Shown here: piece after piece, positions 53,822-63,817 of the stretch
How positions within the stretch are numbered: position 1 is the stretch's first letter
How the letters are laid out: every line of letters begins with the position of its first letter
Source: Cololabis saira
Lineage: Eukaryota; Chordata; Actinopteri; Beloniformes; Belonidae
Reading direction: 5' to 3'
DNA: 64,000 nt
Assembly (NCBI RefSeq): GCF_033807715.1
Contig: NC_084597.1
Span: forward strand, 10,579,343 to 10,643,342
Notes under the pieces: model-generated
The model's input: the letters and a program-made list of their open reading frames with translations, nothing else
The model's database searches: none
Told to the model about the DNA's origin: nothing
Position numbers and translations under genes: made by a program

Positions 53822-56800
53822 TCATGGATCTTCTGCTTCCTGTAGAAGGCAAACCTTTGTAATAGGTCTGTCCAGATAGCTGGTCTTCGTCTTGATCCGC
53901 ACCTGGCGCACCAGTCCTCTTCTATCTGGGATCGTTTGCACAATCCTTCCTGTGAGCCATGAATTGCGAGGTGCTGAATCATCCACTATGAGCACAATAT
54001 CTCCAGGAAGAAAGTTGCGCTTGACACTTGACCACTTCTGGCGCTCCTGAAGCAGAGGCAAGTATTCCTTGACCCATCGTTTCCAAAATAAGTCGGACAT
54101 GTACTGAACTTGTCTCCATCTGCGACGAGCATACGTATCTTCTCTTTGGAACTGCCCCGGTGGAAACGATGGCATGGTCTTGAGCAACAAAAGATGGTTA
54201 GGAGTTAAAGCTTCCAAGTCATTGGGATCAGTGGATGCTCTGGTTATGGGTCGACTGTTGATGATAGCTTCTGCTTCGCAGAGAACTGTGTGAAGACCTT
54301 CTTCATCAAGGTTTTGCACCTTCAAGGTGGAATTCAGGACCTTCCTCACAGATCTAATCAACCGTTCCCATACTCCTCCATGATGTGATCCAGTGGGGGG
54401 ATTGAAAATCCACTTAATCCCCTTCTGAAGGAGGGTGTCGTTGATTTGAACAAGGTTCCAACCTTCCATGGCCTTCCTCAATTCCCGCTCAGCTCCGACG
54501 AAGTTAGTTCCATTATCTGAGCGCAACTCCAACACTTGTCCACGTCTTGCTATGAAGCGTCGAAGAGCATTAATAAATGAATCCGTGTCCAAAGATGACG
54601 CTACTTCGATGTGGATGGCTCTTATTGCTAAGCAGGTGAAGAGAACTCCATATTTCTTCACCATGCTCCTCCCCCGCTTGATTTCAAAGGGCCCAAAGTA
54701 ATCTACTCCAACACGTGTGAATGGCGGTTCATCTGGAGAAACTCTGTCCCGAGGCAAGTCTGCCATCTGTTGGTGTGCTGGAGCAGCATACAGTCGCCGA
54801 CAGACAATACATTTCGACAGGATTCTCCTTATAGCCACACTAGCACCTGGGATCCAATACCTTTGACGCAGGCTAGATAACATGTGGTTGCGACCACTAT
54901 GTCCCACCTCCTGATGTATATGCTGAAGAATGATATCAGAAATGTGAAGATCTTTCGCCAATATGGCAGGATGTTTAGCTTCTTCAGGCATAGCTGCTCG
55001 GCTAAGACGCCCCCCGACTCTTAGAACACCATCGTTGAGGACTGGATTGAGCTTGTAGATATGGCTAGTCCTTTTCACACTCTCTCCCTTTAGCAAGCTG
55101 TTGAACTCATCTGGAAACCTCTTCTTTTGACAGAAGCAGATGATCTCCATCTCAGCCTTTCTGAGCTCCTCAATTGAAAGAGAACCACTAGCAGCTTGAG
55201 CCTTGACACTCTGCATCCCCTTCTCCATTTCTCTTTCCTGTTGGTTCTTATCCAGGCCAGACTGAGCAAGAGTCACACTCAATTGCCTCCTTTCCTGGCA
55301 AAGACGCAGCAGCAGGCTCTTAAACCTGAGGATCCAACCAACCATTTTTTTTAGATGGGTCCAAGAGGAGAAGTGATTGATCAAACGGGTTACTGCATCA
55401 ACCTCCTCTTCAGCCTGTACCGCGTTCACCTGGCTCATCTTGATCTCAGGGTCATCTAGGGAGATTTTCCCAGAACTATCAGGGTTTACAGGCCACTCCT
55501 CTAAAGGTCCACTGAGAAACCGAGGTCCAGACACCCAAGCGTCGTCCTTCAGCAGTGACTCCACTTTGACTCCCCTGGAGGCCATATCAGCAGGATTGTT
55601 GGTAGTATTAACATACCTCCACTGAGACGGATTCGACACACTGAGTATCTTTGACACCCTGTTGGCTACGAAAATTCGGAACCTTGAGGTCTCATTCCTG
55701 ATGTACTTCAGTACAGAAGTACTATCAGTCCAAAAAATTGAGTCATGAAGTTGCATCCGCAGCTCCTTCCTCCATATCTCATCCATTCGACTCGCCACCA
55801 TGGCAGCCGTCAGCTCCATACGAGGGATAGTGATCGGTTTCAATGGGGCAACCCTGGCCTTCCCCATTATGAAAACACAGTGCACTTGCCTGTGAATGTT
55901 GTGTAATAACAGGTAAGTCACTGTCCCATAGCCGCTTTCACTTGCATCTGCGAAATGGTGTAGCTGAGCAGACACTACCTCCCCAAAATCCACTGGTTTC
56001 AGGCATCTCTCAACCTTGAAATCTGCAAGCTGACAGAGTTCCTCCAGCCATCCTGTCCATTCTTGTGCAGCCGACGTCGGTATAGCATTGTCCCAACCAA
56101 GTCCCTTTCTGCATAAGTCCTGAAGAATCTTTTTGGCAGATAGAACCACAGGCGCCAAGATTCCCAAGGGGTCATAGATAGAGCTGACTGTGGATAGGAT
56201 CCCTCTCCTGGTTAAAGGTCTGTCTCTGATCATGATCTTGAACTTAAACATATCCGACTGCACACACCACTGTACGCCCAATGCTCTTTCTATAGGAAGT
56301 GTGTCATTGTCCAAGTCCAGATCCTTAACCTCCTTAGCTCTCTCTTCTGGAGGTATAGCAGTCAGCACAGCATGTCGGTTGCTAATCCACTTTGTGAGTT
56401 TAAAGCCCCCTTTAGCACAAAGGGCACGCAGGTCTTGATATAGTGCTACTGCCTCCTCTTCAGAAGCCACAGATGAAAGGCAATCATCAACATAGAAATT
56501 GTGCAGGACTGTGTCAATTACCTTGGGGCTGAACTGCTCCTGATTGTCCTCTGCACACTTCCTAAGTGCAAAACTTGCGCAACTTGGTGAGGATGTAGCT
56601 CCAAACAGATGTGCAACCATTCTATGCTCCACCAGGTTCTGATAATGATCTCCCTCCGGCCACCAGAGAAACCTCAATAGATCTGAATCTTCAGGTGGTA
56701 CTCTAACCTGATGAAACATGGCCTCGATGTCTGCCATGAGCACAACGGGTTCCTTTCTGAACCGAGTCATGACACCAATCAGTGTGCTGGTAAGATCAGG

Positions 56801-59800
56801 ACCCTGCAGGAGTTGTGCGTTCAACGATGTTCCCTGGAACGTAGCTGCACAGTCGAATACGACTCTGATCTTTCTCTTCTGCGGGTGGTATACACCATGA
56901 TGTGGTATATACCAGACCCTACCATCACTACGCTCTAGGTCCTCATCTGATACTTTCTCTGCATAGCCCTTGGAGATGATGTCATTCATGAAAGCAACGT
57001 AATCTGCATGAAACGAAGCATTCTTATCAAACCTTCTCTTGAGGCTCAGAGCCCGCTGTTCGGCAATCCTTCTGTTATTTGGCATGTTCACATCCACTTT
57101 CCTCAAGGGTAAGCCAATACTGTAATGGCCATCGATCAGCTTTGCAGACTTTGTGACGTACTCCATAAAGCGATCGTCCTCTCTCGACAAGCCCATCTGC
57201 TCATCCTGACTGCACTCAGGGAAATCGACCTTTAGCTGCTGCTTCCACATGTCGTCAAATCTTGCCACAGAGATCCTATTGACTGTGACATGTGGCTGTC
57301 CACAAATAGCTGCTCTACTTCCCTCTCCTCCGAGAGGTCCATTTATGGTCCAGCCCAACATGGTTTTAACCGCGTATGGGCCTCCATCAACACTCCGAAC
57401 AACTTGCCATGGCTCCAGTGCCTTGGGAACATTTGTTCCAATCAACAGGTCAATCTCTGAATCAATCTCTGTTATTTGTATGTGTTTCAGGTGTGGCCAC
57501 CTTTGGAGGTCTTTCTGTCTAGGAATGTTACTTTGATGAACTGGCATGTTTTTCTGTGTGAAGATATCAGGCAGATCACAAAAACAATTGCTATCCAATC
57601 CAGCCACTTCCAGATCTGAGACAACGTAGCTTTCAACGACCTTCTCCTGACCCATAGTGCGAAGGAGAATGCCTGTTCTTCTTCCCCTGAGATTCAACCT
57701 GTTCATCAGCCTCTCTGTGCAGAATGAGGCAGAGCTCCCAGGATCCAGGAAGGCGTAAGTAATCATTGTTTCATGCCCCTTCTTAGGCTTGACATGAACT
57801 GGCACGATGGAGAGCGTACAATCATGCTCACCAGCCCCTGTAAGACCACTGGTTTGGACAGAGATCAGAGCCCCGCCCAGTGCCGACTCCGATTCTCCCT
57901 TGGTTTGCAGTGAACTTGTTTCTTTTTCTTTTGAGTGAATATGAAGTATGCTAGGGTGCTTCAGACTGCATACTTTGCATGAAAGCCGTTTCTTACAGTC
58001 TCTACTCATGTGCCCAATGCACAGGCATCCAAAACACACACCATGTCCCTTTAAGAAATCAATTTTCTCACTGTGCGCCTTCTTTTCCAATTGAAGGCAC
58101 AGATCCAGTGAATGTCCACCTCCACAAAACAGGCAAACCCTTGTCCCAGATGAGCTTCTCTCCTTCGGCTTTGTCACAGGCTCAACTTTCCTTTCCACTG
58201 TGGCAATGGTGGTAGCAAAGCTACTCCCTTTTGTCCTAGAGCGAGGTTGGAACTTAACTCTCACATCTTTGGTTGCTGCAACTGATGGAGCGTCTTGTAT
58301 ATCCCCAAACAGTGGATCACTTGCAATCTTCACTTGTCGTTCAATGAAGCCAACAACGTCAGTAAACGTAGGTCTCCGTCCACGCCTCTCCTGCAGCTCA
58401 CATGCCACAGTCCTCCACCTGTCCCTGAGTTTGTAGGGCAACTTTTTTATGATGGTTAGCATATTGGCAGGCATGTCCAAATCACACATGTATTCAACTT
58501 CTTCCATGGCGTTGCAGCAGCCTCTCAAAAAGAGACCAAATGCCTGCAGAGCTTTCACATCTTCAGATTTTATTGGGTGCCATGAAAGAGCCTTTTCCAT
58601 GTAGGCTGAAGCAATTTTCTGTGCATTGCCAAAATGCTCTTGTAGCAAATTCTTAGCCTTGGCATATCCTCCATCAGGGACCATATGCTGACAACTCCGA
58701 ACGAGGTCCCGAGGCTGCCCCCTGGTGTACTGTTCGAGGAAATATAGGCAGTCTCTTGAGTTGTCAGTCTTCTTTTCAATGCTGTTCTCAAAAGCCCTTA
58801 TGAATGTGTGATATTGCAAAGGGTCACCGTCAAAAATTTGAATGTCTCTTCTAGGCAAAAATGAAAGAGACTGCTGTTGAACTAACAAGGCTGTTATTTC
58901 ATTCTGTTTCTCCAAGACTGTGATTATGTTGTGCTGGTCACTGCTTGGAACCAGTGCTGCAGGGTGGTTGCTTTGGTGCTGAGGCTGTGAAGATGCTCGA
59001 CTGCCTGGCACTGGTGCTGCAGGGAGATAGCCTTGGTGTGGCTGAAACAGAGGAGGTGCTTGAGTTTGTGTTGCACTTTGATGTATTTTAGCCTCTGAGC
59101 GTCTTGACAATGTGGGTGGAGGTTGTAAATCCTGATTTAAATATCCCACTTTAGGTCTTGCGCCCAAAACATGTGAACCATTCTGGCCAGCTGAAATGTT
59201 TGTATCAGGCACAAATGGGGTTGCATCAGCGCTGAGTGTCTTTAGTTTCCTTTGCCCCTTTTCAAAGTAAGAGGTCATGCCATCGGATTTCACAGATGTA
59301 CTACTTGCTACACGAGATCCTCCAGAGCCTCTCAGCACATTCACTTTAGCCACTGATGAAGCTATCTCCGTTTCAAGTGCAAGTTGCTCCTTTTTCTTCC
59401 TTAACAGCTCCTCCTGTTCCTCCAATGCATGCTTGTCCTTTAAAAGCCTTTGTTTTGCCATGAGAGCGGCCATGTCAGCCTCAGCCTGAATGCGAGCTGA
59501 TGATGTTGTTGAGCTACTGGACCTACTTCCAGTAGAGCTTTGCTTTCCAGACCGTCTGCTTCCAATGTTTGACACACTGTCGTATGGTTTAATGTCATCT
59601 TGTGCAACAGAGGCTCCATCATTTTGTCCCGAGTGCTTTGAAACATGAGATGAAACATGAGACTCTTTCTCAGCATGATGTGTATCAGAAACTTGAATGA
59701 GAGTTGACCCCTGTTGTGTTACAGACATGGGAACATCATTTGTTCCATTTATTTCATCATTTAATTCATCATTCTTTGCAACCTGGGCAATGGTATTGCT

Positions 59801-60193
59801 TATTTGTCTCCCAGTTTCAGAACACCACTGCTGGGCATCCACAACAAATCCATTATTACATCTGAGCACATTTGCAAACCATTCATTTTGTTTTTCCTGT
59901 TCCTTTTTAGGAAGTAAAGGAATCACAGACTCATGTAACAGGGCGGTGTTTTCAACCATTTGATTCAACTTCTCCATTTGAGACTGCACTTGTGGGAAAT
60001 TATCATCATTTTGCATAAGATCCTTTATTGTGTTTGTTAAACCTTTAATTTTGTTAACCATTGCTTTACGTTCCTTCTGGAGAGTTTCAATTTTATTGAA
60101 CAGGGCCTTGGTAGTGAGTTTAATTTCTCTTTTTTGTTCATCCATTTTTGAACCATTTTCAACTGAACTCGCCTTTGATCCACTCACTGACAT
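53822..60193 (-). CDS. BEL/Pao gag-pol polyprotein, 2123 codons
   Basis: Domains in order (approximate residues): coiled-coil Lys/Glu-rich gag start (1-300, with Ser-rich linker); DUF1759 gag region (RRDIQIFDGDPLQYHTFIRA, ~450-630); zinc knuckles (CLFCGGGHSLDLC; CFGCLCIGHMSRDC; CKVCSLKHPSILH, ~690-760); aspartic protease DUF1758 (FLDPGSSASF, ~820); reverse transcriptase with FYVDD (~1230); Pao-type region and RNase H (HFADASESGYG, ~1440); integrase zinc site H-H-C-C and core with VDYFGP, SDNGTNF and WERL carrying D, D and E (~1830-2000); C-terminal DUF5641. All catalytic motifs visible are intact. Start chosen: MSVSGSKASS at 60193, just inside the 5' LTR leader. Such retroelements also count as Belpaoviridae. 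Confidence 0.93.
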   Translation of the reverse strand: MSVSGSKASSVENGSKMDEQKREIKLTTKALFNKIETLQKERKAMVNKIKGLTNTIKDLMQNDDNFPQVQSQMEKLNQMVENTALLHESVIPLLPKKEQEKQNEWFANVLRCNNGFVVDAQQWCSETGRQISNTIAQVAKNDELNDEINGTNDVPMSVTQQGSTLIQVSDTHHAEKESHVSSHVSKHSGQNDGASVAQDDIKPYDSVSNIGSRRSGKQSSTGSRSSSSTTSSARIQAEADMAALMAKQRLLKDKHALEEQEELLRKKKEQLALETEIASSVAKVNVLRGSGGSRVASSTSVKSDGMTSYFEKGQRKLKTLSADATPFVPDTNISAGQNGSHVLGARPKVGYLNQDLQPPPTLSRRSEAKIHQSATQTQAPPLFQPHQGYLPAAPVPGSRASSQPQHQSNHPAALVPSSDQHNIITVLEKQNEITALLVQQQSLSFLPRRDIQIFDGDPLQYHTFIRAFENSIEKKTDNSRDCLYFLEQYTRGQPRDLVRSCQHMVPDGGYAKAKNLLQEHFGNAQKIASAYMEKALSWHPIKSEDVKALQAFGLFLRGCCNAMEEVEYMCDLDMPANMLTIIKKLPYKLRDRWRTVACELQERRGRRPTFTDVVGFIERQVKIASDPLFGDIQDAPSVAATKDVRVKFQPRSRTKGSSFATTIATVERKVEPVTKPKERSSSGTRVCLFCGGGHSLDLCLQLEKKAHSEKIDFLKGHGVCFGCLCIGHMSRDCKKRLSCKVCSLKHPSILHIHSKEKETSSLQTKGESESALGGALISVQTSGLTGAGEHDCTLSIVPVHVKPKKGHETMITYAFLDPGSSASFCTERLMNRLNLRGRRTGILLRTMGQEKVVESYVVSDLEVAGLDSNCFCDLPDIFTQKNMPVHQSNIPRQKDLQRWPHLKHIQITEIDSEIDLLIGTNVPKALEPWQVVRSVDGGPYAVKTMLGWTINGPLGGEGSRAAICGQPHVTVNRISVARFDDMWKQQLKVDFPECSQDEQMGLSREDDRFMEYVTKSAKLIDGHYSIGLPLRKVDVNMPNNRRIAEQRALSLKRRFDKNASFHADYVAFMNDIISKGYAEKVSDEDLERSDGRVWYIPHHGVYHPQKRKIRVVFDCAATFQGTSLNAQLLQGPDLTSTLIGVMTRFRKEPVVLMADIEAMFHQVRVPPEDSDLLRFLWWPEGDHYQNLVEHRMVAHLFGATSSPSCASFALRKCAEDNQEQFSPKVIDTVLHNFYVDDCLSSVASEEEAVALYQDLRALCAKGGFKLTKWISNRHAVLTAIPPEERAKEVKDLDLDNDTLPIERALGVQWCVQSDMFKFKIMIRDRPLTRRGILSTVSSIYDPLGILAPVVLSAKKILQDLCRKGLGWDNAIPTSAAQEWTGWLEELCQLADFKVERCLKPVDFGEVVSAQLHHFADASESGYGTVTYLLLHNIHRQVHCVFIMGKARVAPLKPITIPRMELTAAMVASRMDEIWRKELRMQLHDSIFWTDSTSVLKYIRNETSRFRIFVANRVSKILSVSNPSQWRYVNTTNNPADMASRGVKVESLLKDDAWVSGPRFLSGPLEEWPVNPDSSGKISLDDPEIKMSQVNAVQAEEEVDAVTRLINHFSSWTHLKKMVGWILRFKSLLLRLCQERRQLSVTLAQSGLDKNQQEREMEKGMQSVKAQAASGSLSIEELRKAEMEIICFCQKKRFPDEFNSLLKGESVKRTSHIYKLNPVLNDGVLRVGGRLSRAAMPEEAKHPAILAKDLHISDIILQHIHQEVGHSGRNHMLSSLRQRYWIPGASVAIRRILSKCIVCRRLYAAPAHQQMADLPRDRVSPDEPPFTRVGVDYFGPFEIKRGRSMVKKYGVLFTCLAIRAIHIEVASSLDTDSFINALRRFIARRGQVLELRSDNGTNFVGAERELRKAMEGWNLVQINDTLLQKGIKWIFNPPTGSHHGGVWERLIRSVRKVLNSTLKVQNLDEEGLHTVLCEAEAIINSRPITRASTDPNDLEALTPNHLLLLKTMPSFPPGQFQREDTYARRRWRQVQYMSDLFWKRWVKEYLPLLQERQKWSSVKRNFLPGDIVLIVDDSAPRNSWLTGRIVQTIPDRRGLVRQVRIKTKTSYLDRPITKVCLLQEAEDP

Positions 60194-60609
60194 TTTCCAG
60201 TAGCAAACTCAAAATCCACACACTTCAAAACGATCAATCACTTCACCGCTGCCTCATAAACGTCATCCACTTCAGCAAACGACACCAGCAAACAACATCA
60301 CGTCCCCAACGGACAAGCGGCAGCAGAGTTTTCAGACTGTGCTCAAACAAACAATCCACACAGCAAGAACTGAAATGGAGTTTCTACATACCGCTTCTGT
60401 TGCTGTGTCGTTTGCCCCAGCTTGTCTTCGTGGCTTCCTTTATTGATTGAAAGAACGAATGAATGAATGAATGAAGCGCGTGCACCAGGCGTTTCAATGT
60501 TTCCTTAGATCCAAAGCGCTCCAGCGCGATATGAGGAATCCTTACGAACGAAAACAGTGTATTCCTCTAGATCAACACTTTGGATGGAAACTTTTCTGTT
60601 GACATATAT

Positions 60610-61015
60610 TGCGGCCGTTGTTAATCCAAAAAAAGGGCCGCGAGGGACTAAGCAGGGGAGGAAACACTGTGACGCGCTTGTATAAAGAATTCAGTTCCAC
60701 TCCAATAATGCGTCTGAACATTTATTCTTTTCTTTGCTTGCACGTAAAAATAATCCAGGTACCAGTTTCCAAGACAACATTTGCGTGCGTGAGTGCGTGA
60801 TTGCGTGATTGCGGTCAACAGAAAAATATCACCTCCTCGAGCTCACCCCCTCTCTGTCAAACCCTGAGCAGGTGAAGGTAATGAATGAAATACTATCATC
60901 AGCTGTTACCGCCCATGCCCCGGTGAACACGCCCACCACCCAAAGTGTCAATGAAATGTGCAGGTGCAATACGAGACCGTGAACATAAAAGCAGAGGAGA
61001 ATTATGGCTCCTACA
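60610..61015 (-). repeat. BEL 5' LTR
   Basis: 406-bp copy of the 3' LTR. On the minus strand it is followed by an ATATATGTCAACAG leader in which no clear tRNA primer site was recognised, then about 400 nt of leader before the polyprotein. Confidence 0.92.
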
Positions 61016-61317
61016 ATCATTATTCATTCATACACATTCTCACTGGTGGTGGTAAGCTACATTTGTAGCCACAGCTGCCCTGCAGACTGACGGAAGCGTG
61101 GCTGCCATATCGCGCAAAACGGCCACTCCGACCACCACCAAACATTCATACACATTCAAACACATTCATACGGGGCAAGGTGGGTAAGGTGTCTTGCCTA
61201 TGGACACTACGACAGCAACTGGGATAGAGCGGGATTCGAACCGCCAACCTTTCGATCTTGGACGACCCGCTCTACCACCTGAGCTACTGCCACAGTTGAC
61301 AGATTTAAAAAAAACTA

Positions 61318-61830
61318 CTGACCTGCTCAGGTTATACTGATGAGGAGTGCATCATAATCCTGAAGGATATTGTAAATAACTGTGAAACATGCATCAGATA
61401 CAGTAAACCCAAGCAGAAGCCAGCAGTAGGTTTACCCATGGCCTCAACCTACAATGAAATGGTAGCTATGGACTTACATGAGCTGGAGCCAGGGGTGTGG
61501 TATCTGCATGCCATTGACCACTTCACAAGATTCAGTGCAGGGAGCATAATTACCACCAAGAAACCCAGAGAAATAGTGAAACACTTCATTCACTGCTGGA
61601 TAAGTGTTCATGGCCCGCAGACTGTTCACTGACAATGGGGGTGAATTTAATAACGAAGAAATGAGGGACATGGCTGAAAACTTTAACATTGAAGTGAAAA
61701 CGACTGCAGCTTATAGTCCATGGAGCAATGGTCTCTTGGAAAGGCACAATCAAACCCTCACTGAAATTCTGTTGAAAGTAAAGAGAGACAATGTATGTGA
61801 TTGGAAGACTGGGCCCTGATGGCAAAAAAC
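61318..61830 (+). pseudogene. Copia integrase remnant
   Basis: The zinc-binding tail (CETCIRYSKPKQKP) leads into the core, with MDLHELEPG carrying the first catalytic Asp and HAIDHFTRFS. A frame change occurs at about 61610-61630, just before FTDNGGEFNNEEM with the second Asp. YSPWSNGLLERHNQTLTE carries the catalytic Glu. A further stop follows at 61817-61819 and the chain resumes in another frame. All three acidic residues are readable but not in one frame. Confidence 0.82.
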
Positions 61831-62096
61831 TCAATGCACAATGTGCATGGCTACAGTCCCTGCCAGCTAGTATTCGGGCAGAACCCAAATCTACCATCAG
61901 TACTCATTGATAAGCCGCCAGCTCTAGAAGGGACTAGCGTGTCTACTTGGATAGCCCAGCACATCTCAGCATTACATGCCACAAGGAGAGCATTCACTGA
62001 AGCAGAATGCTCTGAGCGGATCCGAAGAGCCCTCCGAAAACAACTGCGACCCAATGATGACCGATATGAAACGGGGATAAGGTTCACTGCAAACGT

Positions 62097-63183
62097 GTGG
62101 ATTCAACAGAGTGGAAAGGTCCTGGCGTGGTCATCGGCCAAGATGGTGTGGTGATATTTGTTCGCCATGGGGACACTTGTGTTCGTGTACATCAATCCAG
62201 ACTTCGAAAGGTTGATGGCTGTGTGTTGAGAGAAAGAGATAATCAGCTGATTACAACTGACAGTGCCACATTACCAGAAACAAGACTCTATGAAAATGAC
62301 ACTGTATATGAAAGTGAGGAAGAGACACCCTCAAATGATGAAGGTGCTGAGAATAACAATTATCCCCCTCACACATCAGCACACTCAAATACTGCTTGTG
62401 AAGAACTTAAGCTGAAAACTGGACAAGTAGTTACATACACAGACAGTGGAAGTTGCCAAGGACACACTGGAAAAATCCTCAGCTGGGCAGGAAAGTCCAC
62501 TGGGACATACAAAAACTGGTATAATTTACAGTACTCAGAGCCTGAGGAAATTGATGGCAGAACTGGATCAGTGGACTTCAGCTGGGTCCAACTGAGCATG
62601 CTGAGTTGTGTGCAATCTGCCATGAAGAAGATGTACTGATCGTGAATGATGATGCCTTCATGCCTGCCAAACACACTGAACTCAGCAACTGGAAACAGAA
62701 CAATGTGTTTGAAGAAGTGAGAGATGAAGGTCAGAAATGCATCTCTACAAGGTGGATGTGCACACTAAAGGAAACACCAAAGGGGGTTGTACCTAAAGCC
62801 AGATTAGTTGGACAAGGCTTGGAGGAAATGAACACTGAGGAGCTCCCAAAAGACTCACCTACATGTGTCTCAGAGTCTTTAAAAATTATCATGGCTGTTA
62901 TATGTCAAAAGAAATGGCAGCTGAACTCCAGCAGCCTTTTTGCAAGGTAAAGAGTTAACTCGAAATGTCTACATTAGGCCTCCCCAAGAAGCTCAGAGCA
63001 AAGGAACTGTGTGGAAGTTGAAGAAGTGTGTTTATGGCCTGGCAGATGCTTCTCTGTATTGGTATAATAGAGTCAAGGACATTATGCAGCATCAGGAGGC
63101 TCTGTGTCAAAAGTGGACCCTGCAGTATTCTACTGGTTGGATGACTCTTGGACGTGAAGAACACAACAGCTTCAACTACATCG
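62097..63183 (+). pseudogene. Copia linker and reverse-transcriptase remnant, first part
   Basis: 62097-62639 is a poorly conserved linker. From about 62650 the Copia-type RT starts: EVRDEGQKCISTRWMCTLKE and ARLVGQGLEE, then a frame change near 62940, then GKELTRNVYIRPPQEA, WKLKKCVYGLADASLYWYNR. The stretch that should hold the catalytic xVDD box is absent: sequence passes from FYW-like text directly into EEHNSFNYI. The hAT MITE follows at 63184. Confidence 0.8.
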
Positions 63184-63809
63184 TAGGGCTGGGCGATATG
63201 GACCAAAAGTCATATCTCGATATTTTCTAGCTGAATGGCGATACTCGATATATATCTCGATATTTTTTCTGTGCCTTAATTGGGGTTTCCCCCAAAGCAT
63301 TATAGCATAGCATCTCTGTTAGCTTCATTTTTTTTCTGAGGCAAACCCTTAAAAAAACAGTCAGTTTTAATACAAAGCCTCGTGCCAAATGTCACACAGG
63401 TTCCTTTGTTAACAGAGGTCTGCACAATATCAAAATGTATAAAACAAATGAAATAAAAATAAACTGCCTGCATATATAGAATAAAAATGCTTCTTGAATA
63501 AAATAAAACAAATATCCCTTTCCTGCATAACAATTAAATTAAAATACCCTGTGCAATTAATACAATGTAGACAGTAACAGGCAGACTTTTCCACTGAGGG
63601 TTGATAAATAACAAAACATTTGTGCAAATCTCAAATAAAACATTCAAGTCAATTCCTCACAAAATAAGCTATATCGAAATCATTAAAAAAAAATGTAATT
63701 TTTTTTTTTTTTTTTTTTTTTAATCGATATAAACAATATTGTCTCGTACCATATCGTGTTTGAAAATATATCGATATATATTAAAATCTCGATATATTGC
63801 CCAGCCCTA
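63184..63809. mobile_element. hAT MITE, TAGGGCTGGGCGATAT family, copy 3
   Basis: Ends TAGGGCTGGGCGATAT and ATATATTGCCCAGCCCTA; exact 8-bp duplication CTACATCG at 63176-63183 and 63810-63817. It is inverted relative to copies 1 and 2. Copia RT coding resumes directly after the second duplication, so this insertion postdates the Copia element. Confidence 0.93.
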
Positions 63810-63817
63810 CTACATCG

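Larger units (their letters stand above)
53218..61015 (-). mobile_element. Full-length BEL/Pao LTR retrotransposon, apparently intact
   Basis: Two 406-bp direct repeats (53218-53623 and 60610-61015) beginning TGCGGCC and ending CCTACA on the plus strand bracket a single 2123-codon reading frame on the minus strand. The flanks ATCATTAT (53210-53217 and 61016-61023) match, longer than the usual 4-6 bp of BEL elements, so part may be chance. A purine tract AAGGGGCTGGAA precedes the 3' LTR. No stop or frameshift is visible, which suggests a recent insertion. Confidence 0.93.
53147..61292 (-). mobile_element. tRNA-derived SINE, split by the BEL element
   Basis: Read on the minus strand, the head at 61292 has tRNA-like boxes A (TAGCTCAGGTGG, 61286-61275) and B (GGTTCGAATCC, 61242-61232). 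The body contains GCAGGGCAGCTGTGGCTACA, and the tail, past the BEL insertion, reads GTAAAGCGCTCTGGGTGCCT and GGCGCTATATAAAAC with (ATT)n at 53147-53159. SINE parts are 61016-61292 and 53147-53217. CAGTT at 53142-53146 and 61293-61297 is the probable target duplication in Copia sequence. Confidence 0.85.

Noticed and set aside
61205..61292. A tRNA gene on the minus strand
   Set aside because: Boxes A and B are present, but the sequence continues into a SINE body and tail and does not fold into a complete cloverleaf with acceptor stem.
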